Part shown: piece by piece, positions 7,824-16,557 of the stretch
How the letters are laid out: every line of letters begins with the position of its first letter
Position numbering within the stretch: the stretch's first letter is position 1
Assembly (NCBI RefSeq): GCF_038595055.1
Contig: NZ_CP152002.1
Span: 5,066,501 to 5,130,500, forward strand
Direction: 5' to 3'
DNA: 64,000 nt
From: Paenibacillus sp. FSL R7-0345
Lineage (GTDB): Bacteria; Bacillota; Bacilli; Paenibacillales; Paenibacillaceae
Translations under genes and position numbers: made by a program
The notes under the pieces: model-generated
What the model saw: only the letters and a program-made list of their open reading frames with translations
What the model was told of the DNA's origin: nothing
The model's database searches: none

Positions 7824-8637
7824 GGGAACGCCCCCTTTCCCATAACCAATAGACTGCTAAAATGGAGAGCAAGATCCAGACCAGACAAACCCCGAGAAAC
7901 AGCAAACTGCCATTTGGCCGGCTCATCCATTCCACCCATTGATAATATTCAGGTCCCAGCACCGAACCTCCACCCAGCTTAACCACAACAAACAGCCGTA
8001 CCAGCTCTGCCGGGTTGAGGATCGTTAAGATAACCAGCAAGGGTTTGATCCAGAGATAAGGCAGCAGCCCCAATCCGGCAATCAGAAAAGTCGGCCAGCC
8101 GATTACCAGGAAGAACCATACAGCTACAGAGACAGTCAGAGCCTGCCAGCGGTTGCGGGACAACGAGCCTATAAACAGGGCAATAGTCAAAAACAGCAGT
8201 ACAAGTCCCGCCGAGAATGCCAGAAACAAAAAATAGGTACTTGAATCAAAAGCCGTACCAAGAAAGCCGCTGATCAGCCCCATGAGTCCGTAACCAAACG
8301 CTACAATAACAAGCAGCACAGCTGCCAGCCCTATATATTTGCCTAAAACAAAGGATAATGTGCCGATGGGATAAGTGGACAGCAGCTGCCAGCTGCCGTC
8401 CTCCTTTTCCGATGTCAGTGAGAATGATCCCAGAAACAAAGTCATCAGCGGTAATAGATAAAGAATCAGGCTTAGCATGGAACCCGTGACGGCAGTGTAG
8501 CCCTCCACAACATTTTGCGCATTTATCAGCAGTAAGCCGAGGCTAAACGCGCAGAATAAGGTCAGGAAGGAATATGCCCAAGGATTCCGGAAGCCCATTT
8601 TGATTTCTCTGCGTGCGACTTGCAGGATGTCTGCCAT
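7816..8637 (-). CDS. nosY: ABC-2 type permease, NosY-like
   Basis: 273-residue membrane protein with about six helices. It starts with the cytoplasmic RREIKMGFRNPWAYSF segment typical of NosY/ABC-2 permeases and contains LTSEKEDGSWQLLSTYPI between helices 2 and 3. It is the membrane partner of the NosF ATPase downstream. It starts two bases after the nosL stop and overlaps nosF by 8 bp, so the operon is tightly coupled. Confidence 0.85.
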   Translation of the reverse strand: MADILQVARREIKMGFRNPWAYSFLTLFCAFSLGLLLINAQNVVEGYTAVTGSMLSLILYLLPLMTLFLGSFSLTSEKEDGSWQLLSTYPIGTLSFVLGKYIGLAAVLLVIVAFGYGLMGLISGFLGTAFDSSTYFLFLAFSAGLVLLFLTIALFIGSLSRNRWQALTVSVAVWFFLVIGWPTFLIAGLGLLPYLWIKPLLVILTILNPAELVRLFVVVKLGGGSVLGPEYYQWVEWMSRPNGSLLFLGVCLVWILLSILAVYWLWERGRSRG

Positions 8638-8639
8638 GC

Positions 8640-9188
8640 TTACATATCCATCTCTTCAGAATGCGTACCTTCCTCTGACATATGCTCATCCATATGACCT
8701 TCAGAGTCATGCATATCCATGTTCATCATATCCGTATTTTGCTTCCATTCGTGGGATGCCAGATCCTCCGCTGTCAGAACCGTTCCCACACCCTGCTCTT
8801 CCACAAATGCTTCGGCCGCGGCTTTATCTTTAAAGCTGACTACACCATAGGCCATCGGGGTGCGCAGAGATTCATCATATACGTAGCTGGCTTTGCTATA
8901 CTCAATCCACGCTTTGTCATTATAGTCACGCACGTAATCCATACCGATATTGTCCGTGCCGTTCTGCTCCTTCCACTCGTTCATACAACCAATGTCATCA
9001 AATTTGTAATTCTTCCCGTCTTTTGTTATCAGCTGTGTGGCGAACGCATCATCCTTAACCTGCATATTGCAAATCACACAAATATCCGTTTCTTCATTGA
9101 TTGCTAGCGGCTCATATTTCTTCTGTCCGCAAGCAGTCAGGATGACCAGACTCATGACTACCATTAATGCTGCGCTCCATTTTTTCAT
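8640..9188 (-). CDS. nosL: NosL copper-chaperone lipoprotein with Met/His-rich tail
   Basis: 182-residue lipoprotein. The signal peptide ends in the lipobox LTAC (Cys20). The NosL copper motif CVICNM follows at about residues 37-42. The last about 35 residues are rich in Met, His, Asp and Glu (repeated MDMH, GHMDEHM, HSEEMDM), an unusual extension that looks like an extra copper-binding tail. NosL family proteins bind Cu(I) and pass it to the NosDFY system. Its first four bases overlap the nosD stop. Confidence 0.85.
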   Translation of the reverse strand: MKKWSAALMVVMSLVILTACGQKKYEPLAINEETDICVICNMQVKDDAFATQLITKDGKNYKFDDIGCMNEWKEQNGTDNIGMDYVRDYNDKAWIEYSKASYVYDESLRTPMAYGVVSFKDKAAAEAFVEEQGVGTVLTAEDLASHEWKQNTDMMNMDMHDSEGHMDEHMSEEGTHSEEMDM

Positions 9189-10552
9189 AACCTCAATACC
9201 CCCAGATATATTATTGTAATGACTGACAAAAACATTAGCAGCCAGCCTACCACCATTACCGTTCCTTGACCTCCACCCGTCTGGCCTTGAGCAGCCGCAC
9301 CCGCTTCCAATTGCATTAATGGTGCCGGATCAGTTGACCACCCTGTATTCCCGCTTGTATACATATCACTTAAAAATGTCATACCCGGTGACTGAAAAAA
9401 CAACTGATAGGCCGCATTATCAGACACTAATTGCTGATAGAAAGGATTGATCGCATACCGAAGATCACTGAGACCGTCACCAGTAAGATCTAGCCCTTCA
9501 AACGAGTCCCAGTAATTCCCGTTCAACACGTTATCTTTACTGCCTGTCGCCTGTGCTTCAATTACATTCGCGACAAAGCCATTACGCTGAAAGCGGTTGC
9601 CCTCCGCATCCTCAAATTGAATGCCGATATAGTTCCTGAGAACAAGGTTATTCTGCAGGACGTTATCTGAAGATCGCTGCATATAAATCCCCACACGGTT
9701 TCCTTCTACCACATTGTTCACCACACTTGAAGTCCGGACATCATAGAGCAGGATCCCTTGAGAGTGAACATTCTGGCTCTGTTTGCGAAAAGAGTTGCCA
9801 GACACAACCACATCTGTTACCCCCATCACCATTGCACCGGTTATGTTGTATTCGCCGGTGTTATTAGTGACCCTGGATCCATTTATGTACATACAATGTA
9901 CACCGTAACGCAAATAAGACAGCTTGTTCTGATCCACCACAGTGTTGCGGCTGTTCTCCAAGTAGATGCCATCCCGCAGATAGGAAATCTCATTCTCCCT
10001 AATCTCAGTCCCGTGAGCGTTATAAAGATCAATTCCATTGCCTCTTGTTCCCGGGGCTTCTCCTTTTGGAATAAACCAGCGTATCTTATTCATTGTGATA
10101 ACTCCGCCGTTAGCTTCGCGAAGCACGATCCCAAAGCCTGCTGAATGAATGTCCAAGCCCTTCAATGTCACCCTATCAGCCTCAACTCTCACCGCAGCAG
10201 CTTCTCCATCGTTATTTTGCTGGATATTCAGATTCTCCAGCTGTACATCATCTGCACGGATCAGGACAGCAACCTGTTCATCTGCAGAAGTGTTCAGGAG
10301 CGTTGATCCGCCGTTCCCGTTAATGATCAGCCGCTTGTCAATATGTACGGGTCCCAGATAAGTTCCCGGAGCTAACGTGAGAGTCTCTCCGATACGGGCT
10401 GAATCAATAATGGGCTGCAGCGGGATAGGCTCTGCATTTGTCTCGGCACGAGCCATATTTTTAAATCCCAAGCCTAACAATATCCAGATCGTTAAATATA
10501 CGATAACAAATCTTAATACTCCCGAAAGGTGGTCTCCTCTATCTAATGCCAT
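9185..10552 (-). CDS. nosD: NosD-like copper-binding beta-helix protein
   Basis: 455-residue exported protein of the NosD family. It has an N-terminal signal/anchor (about residues 14-30), then many right-handed beta-helix repeats of the form N-x-I...G-I-x-L (for example GNGIDLYNAHGTEIRENEIS) over residues 60-350. A final membrane helix (about residues 430-450) anchors the C-terminus. It is the first gene of a five-gene operon nosD-nosL-nosY-nosF-tlpA in which every junction overlaps or nearly overlaps. NosD works with NosFY outside the membrane. No nosZ reductase lies within the window. Confidence 0.85.
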   Translation of the reverse strand: MALDRGDHLSGVLRFVIVYLTIWILLGLGFKNMARAETNAEPIPLQPIIDSARIGETLTLAPGTYLGPVHIDKRLIINGNGGSTLLNTSADEQVAVLIRADDVQLENLNIQQNNDGEAAAVRVEADRVTLKGLDIHSAGFGIVLREANGGVITMNKIRWFIPKGEAPGTRGNGIDLYNAHGTEIRENEISYLRDGIYLENSRNTVVDQNKLSYLRYGVHCMYINGSRVTNNTGEYNITGAMVMGVTDVVVSGNSFRKQSQNVHSQGILLYDVRTSSVVNNVVEGNRVGIYMQRSSDNVLQNNLVLRNYIGIQFEDAEGNRFQRNGFVANVIEAQATGSKDNVLNGNYWDSFEGLDLTGDGLSDLRYAINPFYQQLVSDNAAYQLFFQSPGMTFLSDMYTSGNTGWSTDPAPLMQLEAGAAAQGQTGGGQGTVMVVGWLLMFLSVITIIYLGVLRL

Positions 10553-10736
10553 TGTTCACCTCCTGAAAGTGTGAGAGTATCTATACTCTATCATTACCAA
10601 TTCAATGAGAGATAAAACTGGACTTGATCTCGTAGGTTGCAGGCGTAAATCCTCATATACATTCTGAGTGTAAATAAAAGGAAGAGTGGTGACCATAGCT
10701 CGATGTAGCTATCCCCAAGTGAGACTGTGTCTAAAT

Positions 10737-10752
10737 TGTGATTTATGTCATA
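10737..10752 (-). promoter_or_regulatory. Possible CRP/FNR-type box upstream of nosD
   Basis: TGTGA-N6-TCATA is one base from the TGTGA-N6-TCACA box used by Bacillus Fnr. It lies about 185 bp upstream of nosD, and an Fnr-type regulator is encoded at 24566-25273. The rest of the 10553-10919 gap holds only this site and the ltrA terminator. Weak evidence. Confidence 0.3.
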
Positions 10753-10849
10753 CGCTCGAGTTGCAGCTACCGTATCTGCAGGAATATGGAACCGGATCGA
10801 ATTATCCTTCCAGTTTTGCAATATGTGCTGAGATGAGTAAGCAGCTATA

Positions 10850-10909
10850 ATACAAATAAACAGGCTGCGCCCGTAAGATCCTTCTTCGATCTCATGGGCA
10901 CAGCCTGTT
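10850..10909 (-). terminator. Terminator after ltrA
   Basis: Long inverted repeat starting AACAGGCTG and ending CAGCCTGTT (10859-10909, loop CTTCTT) followed on the minus strand by TTTATTTG. It lies about 10 bp after the ltrA stop. Confidence 0.75.
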
Positions 10910-10919
10910 CTTGTGCAGA

Positions 10920-12008
10920 TTAGGTTGTGATTTTGGCATAGACAGCGAAGAACAGCGCCATTTCGCCCATCATCACCACATTTGGGACGTGGAACAACAG
11001 ATTAAGAATGTAGAAAACGATCAAAATCCCTAACAGCAGGGACAGATGCTTAATACCCAGCCGGTGCTGCCTATGCCTGTAGACATGAAAGACAAGTGAT
11101 GTTGAGGCAAAATAGAGTACGACAGACCCGAAGAACAAATTCAGCATCAGCTCATAATGCAGCTCATTCAGGAACAGGAGCTGAATCGAGGCGGCAATCA
11201 TACTTAGCGAGAGGAAGATAAACAGATGGCCATAGATGATTGTCTGTCCGGCAGTCTGTACATGCTTATCCACCTTCTTCTCCAGATTGTCGTAATATTG
11301 CCACCACATCGCGATAATGAGCACAAACGTCAACGCTGCAAAGCCCACCGACTGCGGAGTCCAGGAGCTGGATTGCAGTACAGCGAGTATGCTGACTACA
11401 GATTCCCCGAGCAGAATCAGCGCAAAGAGTGAGAAACGCTCCAGCAGATGGTGAGTGTTCGTCGGAGTCTTGAGCAGGATCTTTCTACCGGTCAGCGGAA
11501 GGATAATATCAAGAACGATTCCCGCGTATAGCACGGCATAACGCACCCAGGAATCAAAAAACAGGGAGCTGGCGGAGATGGCCAGTCCGATCCAAAAGCG
11601 GGTCCCGAAATAATGGGCAGTGGCCCGCAAATGCCCCTCCTCCTTGGCATGCGCGTAATGATACTGCACGGCGGTCATCGCCCTCAGTCCGATGTAACCG
11701 ATCAAAAAGGAAAGATAGGTAGCATCGAAATCAACGTTCAGGCTGGCCGTCATAATCAGTACGAAAAACAGCTGGATAATCAGAAAAATCCGGTGAGTAA
11801 CACTATCCTGCCCAAAGCGGTTAACGAATAATGTCTGTCCCACCCAGGCCCACCAGATTGGGATGAAGATTAGTATAAATTTGCCCAGCGTCTCCAGGGA
11901 AAGGGTCTCGTCCTCTACATGCAGCAGCACGTGGCTGGCTTTAGCCACCGCGGCGACAAACAGCAGATCATAGAACAGCTCCAGCCAGGTTACCTTCTTC
12001 TCGGTCAT
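10920..12008 (-). CDS. ltrA: Low temperature requirement protein A family membrane protein
   Basis: 362-residue polytopic membrane protein. The signature start VTWLELFYDLLFVAAVAKASH, the WWAWVGQTLFVNRF stretch (about residues 52-65) and WWQYYDNLE near the middle are typical of the LtrA family, first seen as needed for growth of Listeria in the cold. Biochemical role is unknown. It is flanked by its own terminator and by the second repeat island, so it is probably monocistronic. Confidence 0.85.
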   Translation of the reverse strand: MTEKKVTWLELFYDLLFVAAVAKASHVLLHVEDETLSLETLGKFILIFIPIWWAWVGQTLFVNRFGQDSVTHRIFLIIQLFFVLIMTASLNVDFDATYLSFLIGYIGLRAMTAVQYHYAHAKEEGHLRATAHYFGTRFWIGLAISASSLFFDSWVRYAVLYAGIVLDIILPLTGRKILLKTPTNTHHLLERFSLFALILLGESVVSILAVLQSSSWTPQSVGFAALTFVLIIAMWWQYYDNLEKKVDKHVQTAGQTIIYGHLFIFLSLSMIAASIQLLFLNELHYELMLNLFFGSVVLYFASTSLVFHVYRHRQHRLGIKHLSLLLGILIVFYILNLLFHVPNVVMMGEMALFFAVYAKITT

Positions 12009-12193
12009 ATGTATTAGGCCTCCTTAGCCGTCCGGATGATTTCCGGCCTGCTGTTTGTTTTTCCCTATCATAATGGCATTCTCTTAATTACCGCAAGACC
12101 GGCAGAGAACAAGTCTGGAAATCAGTGTGTTAGAGGAGACCATGAACAGCTGAGCAGCGCTTGTCCGGTTAAAGTACGCCATCTAGATGAACA

Positions 12194-12224
12194 AAAGCAG
12201 CCAATCGACGGGATCGGCTGCTTT
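12194..12224. repeat. AGCAGCC/GGCTGCT hairpin repeat
   Basis: 13-bp stem AAAGCAGCCAATC with GATCGGCTGCTTT (one mismatch), loop of 5 bases, followed by a T-run at 12234. It resembles the hairpin parts of the repeats at 12561, 13281 and 4949. It lies upstream of ltrA in the 12009-12288 gap, which otherwise shows nothing. Confidence 0.5.
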
Positions 12225-12288
12225 ATACTGCTCATTTTTTTGAAAATCATGACCATATGCTTGCTTCCCATATATTCAACAGAAGTAT

Positions 12289-12543
12289 TTAACCCAAGCC
12301 AGTTGTTTTTGACACAGGAGCAAGATCTTTGATGTTATTATCCGCAGCCTCGAGCCTCCTAAGCTTAATCAATCCTGCTAGCGGTGAAAGATCATTGATT
12401 GGGTTGCGACTCAAATCCAAAGTCGTCACATTGACTGCATACTCCAAACCCTGCAAACTCTTAATTCCTTTACCCGATAAAAAAACGTCTGTCAATGACT
12501 CTAAATCCTCTTTTGTTAGTGATTCATCGTCGTTTTTATTCAA
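12289..12543 (-). pseudogene. Leucine-rich-repeat protein fragment
   Basis: 84 residues in frame. After a Lys/Asp/Glu-rich start come LRR units (GIKSLQGLEYAVNVTTLDLSRNPI, then DLSPLAGLIKLRRLEAADNNI, then DLAPVSKTTGL) of the internalin/SDS22 type. Full LRR surface proteins of this kind have a signal peptide and many more repeats, so this is an internal piece. The only start is TTG without a clear ribosome site. It lies between two palindromic repeats (12194-12224 and 12561-12606). Confidence 0.6.
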
Positions 12544-12560
12544 TAATGAGTTCCGTTAAT

Positions 12561-12606
12561 CTGCCGTTAGAAAACACAAGTAGCCGATCACATGGATCAG
12601 CTACTT
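12561..12606. repeat. Palindromic repeat, CCGTTAG plus AAGTAGC/GCTACTT hairpin
   Basis: CTGCCGTTAG is followed by arms AAGTAGCCGATC (12578-12589) and GATCAGCTACTT (12595-12606) with a 5-nt loop. Same family as 4949-4992 and 13281-13325. Confidence 0.55.
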
Positions 12607-12636
12607 TCTTAATATTACAATGACAATACAATCGAA

Positions 12637-13280
12637 CTTTGCTCACATATATTCAATCTTTTCAAGACTTGAATTCATTTAAAATCGAGTTAGAATTAAA
12701 AAATCAGTGTGTAGAGATATTGGTATAGTTCTTACCAAAAATATATGTCGCATGATACGTCTGCCATCTGAAATTTCAATTTTCGGAGGGTATAAAAATA
12801 TGTACAAGGAAGACAGACTGCCTCAAAGTCCAAAAGAAAGCTTGCTGTATATGTTGATTATTTCAATTATCTCAGTCAACACGATTGCTCCAATGATCAC
12901 GGGGCTTCAACTCGGGTTTAGTAAGGATAATTACTTAGAAACCCTAAAGGTTATTCCGGTTATGTGGATTATCGTCATTTTATTAGTAAGATTTGTTGCG
13001 GGACCGTTGGTTGGCAGATTGATGCCAAAGTTCGTAGGACAAACAGATGGATTTAATGCCAGAGTGCTATTAAATACTTTATTAAATGTTACAGTCTTAT
13101 CTATTCTGCTTACAATTTTCGGAACTTGGGTTGGTACAAAACATTTAAGCCTTGAACCTTTTCATAACTTTTTTTACAGTTGGTTTAGGAACTTTGGCGT
13201 AGCGTTTTGGATTGAATTGTTAATTGCACAGCCCATTGCAAGATTTGCAATGAAAAAATTACATTCGAAACAACAATCTT
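12637..13280 (+). repeat. Duplicated segment, copy A (DUF2798 gene plus about 160 bp upstream)
   Basis: Nearly identical to 53708-54356, including about 160 bp before the start codon. That upstream part keeps a TTGGTA/TACCAA dyad (12719-12737), so promoter and operator moved with the gene. Similarity stops abruptly at 13280, where copy A runs into a palindromic repeat. Confidence 0.85.
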
Positions 13281-13285
13281 GTTAA
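12800..13285 (+). CDS. DUF2798 family membrane protein (copy A)
   Basis: 161-residue protein with four hydrophobic segments arranged as two DUF2798-like halves (LLYMLIISIISVNTIAPMIT, VIPVMWIIVILLVRFVAGPL, then LLNTLLNVTVLSILLTIFGTW and NFGVAFWIELLIAQPIARFAM). Function unknown. Start ATG 12800 follows CGGAGGG. The last codons differ from copy B at 53877-54368: here the reading frame ends QQSC, with its stop codon (13283-13285) supplied by the palindromic repeat starting at 13281, while copy B ends QQSFGF. Low GC compared with neighbours. Confidence 0.85.
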   Translation: MYKEDRLPQSPKESLLYMLIISIISVNTIAPMITGLQLGFSKDNYLETLKVIPVMWIIVILLVRFVAGPLVGRLMPKFVGQTDGFNARVLLNTLLNVTVLSILLTIFGTWVGTKHLSLEPFHNFFYSWFRNFGVAFWIELLIAQPIARFAMKKLHSKQQSC

Positions 13286-13338
13286 CGTAACCAGAAGCAG
13301 CCGATCCTCAATTCCGGCTGCTTCTGTCTGTACTGAAC
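13281..13338. repeat. Palindromic repeat fused to the end of DUF2798 copy A
   Basis: GTTAACGTAACC is followed by the hairpin arms AGAAGCAGCCG (13293-13303) and CGGCTGCTTCT (13315-13325), then GTCTGTACTGAACC. The same order and the trailing GTCTGTACTGA occur at 4167-4221. Lies between convergent genes, so it may also end transcription. Confidence 0.6.
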
Positions 13339-13361
13339 CATCCGCCCCTCCTATAAAACCG

Positions 13362-14531
13362 TCAAGACTCAACTTCCCGAATACCCTTGTAGACAGCTTC
13401 GCACAGTTCCGTTGTAAACCTGCCTGACATTCCTTCAAGCGCCGTATTGGTGAATGCTACAACACTAAGCTCCTCTCTCGGATCAACAAACCAGGAGTGG
13501 CCATAGGTGCCACCCATCCGCCACGTTCCCGCGGATTCCGGTGTATTGGCTTCTGCCGGGTCTTTAAGCAGTGTAAAACCAAGTCCAAAGCCTCTTCCCG
13601 GCCAATAGGGCATCACAAGATCACCAATTTGATTGGTTGTCAATTCCGTGACAAGAGCCTCCGGCAGAATCGGATTTCCTCCCTGGCGCAAAGCTTCCAG
13701 CAGTTTAAGAAAATCTCCTGCGCTGCCAATCATGCCGGCTCCCCCGGACGGATAAGCAGCCTTATCGGTGAATCTATCGGGTGAAAGAAGGAAGCCTGCC
13801 GTCCCCTCCACGAAAGGAACGGTATCAAAATCGAGTAAGCGCCGGGGGTCTCCAGTGCTGTCTGCGTAAGACGCGGTCAATCTGTCCATGTCCACGGCCT
13901 TGAAATCCGTGTCCGTCATGGAAAGCGGATGAGTTACAAGCACCTGTACAGCTTCATTAAGCGGCATTCCCGTAACCTTTTCGATGACCGCTCCGAGCAC
14001 ATCTGTTGCAATGGAATACCTCCACATTTTCCCTGGCTCATATAGAAGCGGCACAGAAGAAAGTCTTTGCAGATTCTCTTCAAGTGAAATTCCTGCCAGA
14101 TCCATGCCGTCCGATACCCCGGCAAGCTCATAAGTCCCCTTTTCTTCTTGAAAGAACCGATAGGTTAAACCGGCGGTATGCGTCATCAGATGGCGAACGG
14201 TCATAGAGGCATACTGTCCGTTCGGCAGTTTGGGACGAAAGGCCGGAAGCCATTTGATCACCGGATCGGTTAACTGCAATCGCCCTTGCGAAATTAATAC
14301 CAAGGCCGCCGTTGACACGACCGGCTTGGTTACCGATGCGTATCTAAACAAAGCATTTTCCTGCATCGGCCGTTTCTGCTCGCGGTCGGCTAAGCCGGCA
14401 GGTCTGCTGTAAACGAGGTTTCCGCCTAATGCAACCTGGACTACAGTACCAACGATTCTCTTTTCCTCAAGTGTACGATCAATTACCTCATTCACACTAT
14501 TTTTCATCCATTCCAGATCTATATTTTTCAT
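13362..14531 (-). CDS. Serine beta-lactamase-like hydrolase (class C/EstB family)
   Basis: 389-residue protein of the beta-lactamase/transpeptidase superfamily, probably an esterase or D-amino peptidase rather than a true lactamase. The S-x-x-K motif is SVTK in RYASVTKPVVS (about residues 65-75). The second motif is YSIA in WRYSIATDVLG where Y-x-N is usual, and the KTG-like position is replaced by YGHSWFVDP near residue 352, as in EstB-type esterases. No signal peptide, so cytoplasmic. ATG 14531 is preferred to 14540 because GGATGAG is correctly spaced. Divergent from an Lrp-type regulator. Confidence 0.8.
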   Translation of the reverse strand: MKNIDLEWMKNSVNEVIDRTLEEKRIVGTVVQVALGGNLVYSRPAGLADREQKRPMQENALFRYASVTKPVVSTAALVLISQGRLQLTDPVIKWLPAFRPKLPNGQYASMTVRHLMTHTAGLTYRFFQEEKGTYELAGVSDGMDLAGISLEENLQRLSSVPLLYEPGKMWRYSIATDVLGAVIEKVTGMPLNEAVQVLVTHPLSMTDTDFKAVDMDRLTASYADSTGDPRRLLDFDTVPFVEGTAGFLLSPDRFTDKAAYPSGGAGMIGSAGDFLKLLEALRQGGNPILPEALVTELTTNQIGDLVMPYWPGRGFGLGFTLLKDPAEANTPESAGTWRMGGTYGHSWFVDPREELSVVAFTNTALEGMSGRFTTELCEAVYKGIREVES

Positions 14532-14703
14532 GTCTCTCATCCTTTCCGGCTGCTGTTCAGTTGATTATTTATAGCAAGTGTGTTTATTATAGTAATAAAT
14601 TCTGCCATCTTACATAAAACAAACAAGTTAGAACCATTTGTTTTCGATGAATCTAAAGGTATTAAAATGAAATAACTTTCAAATTAAAAGGCGGGTGATT
14701 TGC

Positions 14704-15147
14704 TTGGACGAAATCGATCATAACATCCTGCTCCATTTGCAGGATCAGGCAAGATTATCAATGACAGAATTAGGAAAGCTGGTAGGGCTGTCTCAGCCAG
14801 CCGTAACTGAACGTGTGAAACGCATGGAAGAAAAGGGGGTTATCGAGCAATACCGGACAGTCATTTCTTCGCATAAAGTGGGTAAGCAATGCACCGCCTA
14901 TATGCTGATCAGGACCCGGAATTGCTATCCTTTCCTTGATTTTTGCCGTTCGTCACCGGAGGTCACGGAATGTTACCGGATAAGCGGAGAGCATAATTAT
15001 TTATTGAAGGTCCTGACGGAAACAACCCAGGGCCTGGAGGAATTTGAAAACCGGTGCGATCAATACGGAACCTATACGACTATGATCGTAATGTCTTCAC
15101 CAATCGCTTATAAAAATCTCATTGAAGAACCGAATTTGCTTGCCTAA
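14704..15147 (+). CDS. Lrp/AsnC family transcriptional regulator
   Basis: 147-residue feast-famine regulator. The N-terminal winged helix (DEIDHNILLHLQDQARLSMTELGKLVGLSQPAVTERVKRMEEKGVI) is followed by the RAM ligand domain, ending VMSSPIAYKNL. The TTG at 14704 has AAGGCGG about 9 bp upstream; GTG 14695 is possible but too close to it. It converges with an MFS exporter (4-bp tail overlap) and is divergent from the serine hydrolase; either could be its target. Confidence 0.88.
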   Translation: MDEIDHNILLHLQDQARLSMTELGKLVGLSQPAVTERVKRMEEKGVIEQYRTVISSHKVGKQCTAYMLIRTRNCYPFLDFCRSSPEVTECYRISGEHNYLLKVLTETTQGLEEFENRCDQYGTYTTMIVMSSPIAYKNLIEEPNLLA

Positions 15148-16343
15148 GAAGGAAAGCCATGCTTTTTAGCCAGCCAGGCTGTAATTAAGGTGGGAAGCAG
15201 CAGGATCATTAATACACCCGGAAGGAATCCGGCTCCAAGCAGTTCGAGAAGAACTCCGCCTATAATGCCGCCGCCGCCGATTGCCACATTCCACGCGGTA
15301 ACCAGCATCGATTGGGCTATATCCGCGCTCCTTCCCCCGGCTTGAGCTATTGCTGTCTGCAGTAAAGTGGCCGCCCCGCCAAACGTAAGCCCCCACACCG
15401 CAACACCAAGAATAATCATTGCAGGTTGATTCATTCCGATTCCCAAGGCTGCAGAAGCCAAAGCAAATCCTGTGATGCTGATTAAAACCAGCATTCTCAG
15501 AAAACGGTCAATCAGCATGCCTATGACCCAAATGCCGGCAACCGAGGTGATTCCGAAAATAAGAAGAACCAAATCCACTCGCTGCGCAAAGGCGGTTTCC
15601 GCAAGATACGGTGCAATATAAGTGTATAAAATATTATGGGCTAGTACCCATGCCAAAACGACGAACAGAATCGGCCGTACACCGGGAATCATGAAAATCT
15701 TATGAAACGGCAGCTGATCACCGGCAGGCTCGCCAGCATAATCCGGCACCTTCCAGAGCACCCAGCCAATAAGGCCTGCAGCCAGTAAGGATACAGCTCC
15801 GAAAATGAGACGCCATCCGGTATAAGCACCGAAAAAAGTACCGAGCGGAACTCCCAGCGCCAATGCCAGCGGGGTTCCAACCATGGCTACAGCCATCGCT
15901 TTTCCTTTCAGCGAATCAGACACCATACGCCGCGCATAGCCAGCTGTCATCCCCCATAGAACCCCTGCCGATACCCCTGCGAAAAAACGCGCAGCAAGCG
16001 TCAGTATATATATAGAAGATAACGCGGTGATGGTATTGAATATAAGAAAACCGATGATGCACAGCAGCAGCAGCGGCCGGCGTCTCCACCCGCGGGTAGC
16101 CGTTGTCAAAGGAATGGCGGCCAGAAGAGATCCAACCGCATAGAGAGTGACCCATTGTCCGGCAAGAGCTTCTGTGACTCGAAGATCCCGGGCAATTTGC
16201 GGCAGTAATCCGGCAGGCAGACTTTCCGTAAGAATGCAGATGAATCCCGCCATGGCCAAGGCCAGCAGCCCGGACCACGGAAGACGTGTGGATGACGATA
16301 CATTGGCACCGTCTTTACTTATAGCAGCAGTGTTTGAGTTCAC
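15144..16343 (-). CDS. MFS exporter (DHA1 family)
   Basis: 399-residue, 12-helix major facilitator of the AraJ/YdhP/sugar-efflux-like branch of DHA1. The early motif ESLPAGLLPQIARDLRVTEALAGQWVTLYAVG and motif A variant TATRGWRRRPLLLL are visible, as is motif C-like GTPLALALGVPLGTFFGAYTGWR. Exported substrate unknown. GTG start with AGGAGAT upstream. Its stop overlaps that of the Lrp gene, and it precedes no other gene on its strand before the kimA terminator. Confidence 0.82.
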   Translation of the reverse strand: MNSNTAAISKDGANVSSSTRLPWSGLLALAMAGFICILTESLPAGLLPQIARDLRVTEALAGQWVTLYAVGSLLAAIPLTTATRGWRRRPLLLLCIIGFLIFNTITALSSIYILTLAARFFAGVSAGVLWGMTAGYARRMVSDSLKGKAMAVAMVGTPLALALGVPLGTFFGAYTGWRLIFGAVSLLAAGLIGWVLWKVPDYAGEPAGDQLPFHKIFMIPGVRPILFVVLAWVLAHNILYTYIAPYLAETAFAQRVDLVLLIFGITSVAGIWVIGMLIDRFLRMLVLISITGFALASAALGIGMNQPAMIILGVAVWGLTFGGAATLLQTAIAQAGGRSADIAQSMLVTAWNVAIGGGGIIGGVLLELLGAGFLPGVLMILLLPTLITAWLAKKHGFPS

Positions 16344-16502
16344 GATAAATCTCCTTTTTTTATTTTTCCAGCTAAAAAAGCTTTAGCTTTCATATAAGCA
16401 TATATAAATAAAAGGCTGGTTTACATGGATGATCAAAAGAGAATGACACAAATGTAGAGGAAAATACTCTTATTATCATAGAAATACGAGGATTTTAAAG
16501 GC

Positions 16503-16547
16503 AAAAAAGCCGCCCCAAGCCATTTGCATGGCTTTGGGACGGCTCTT
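16503..16547 (-). terminator. Terminator of kimA
   Basis: Stem AGCCGCCCCAAGCCA with TGGCTTTGGGACGGCT (one bulge) and a six-base run of T on the minus strand, 14 bp after the kimA stop. Confidence 0.85.
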
Positions 16548-16557
16548 TCAACTTTGA

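Noticed and set aside
10594..10821. 75-codon minus-strand frame between ltrA and nosD
   Set aside because: No ribosome site, no recognisable domain, and it overlaps a possible regulatory box.
12036..12332. 98-codon plus-strand frame upstream of ltrA
   Set aside because: Runs through the AGCAGCC hairpin repeat, has no ribosome site and no domain.
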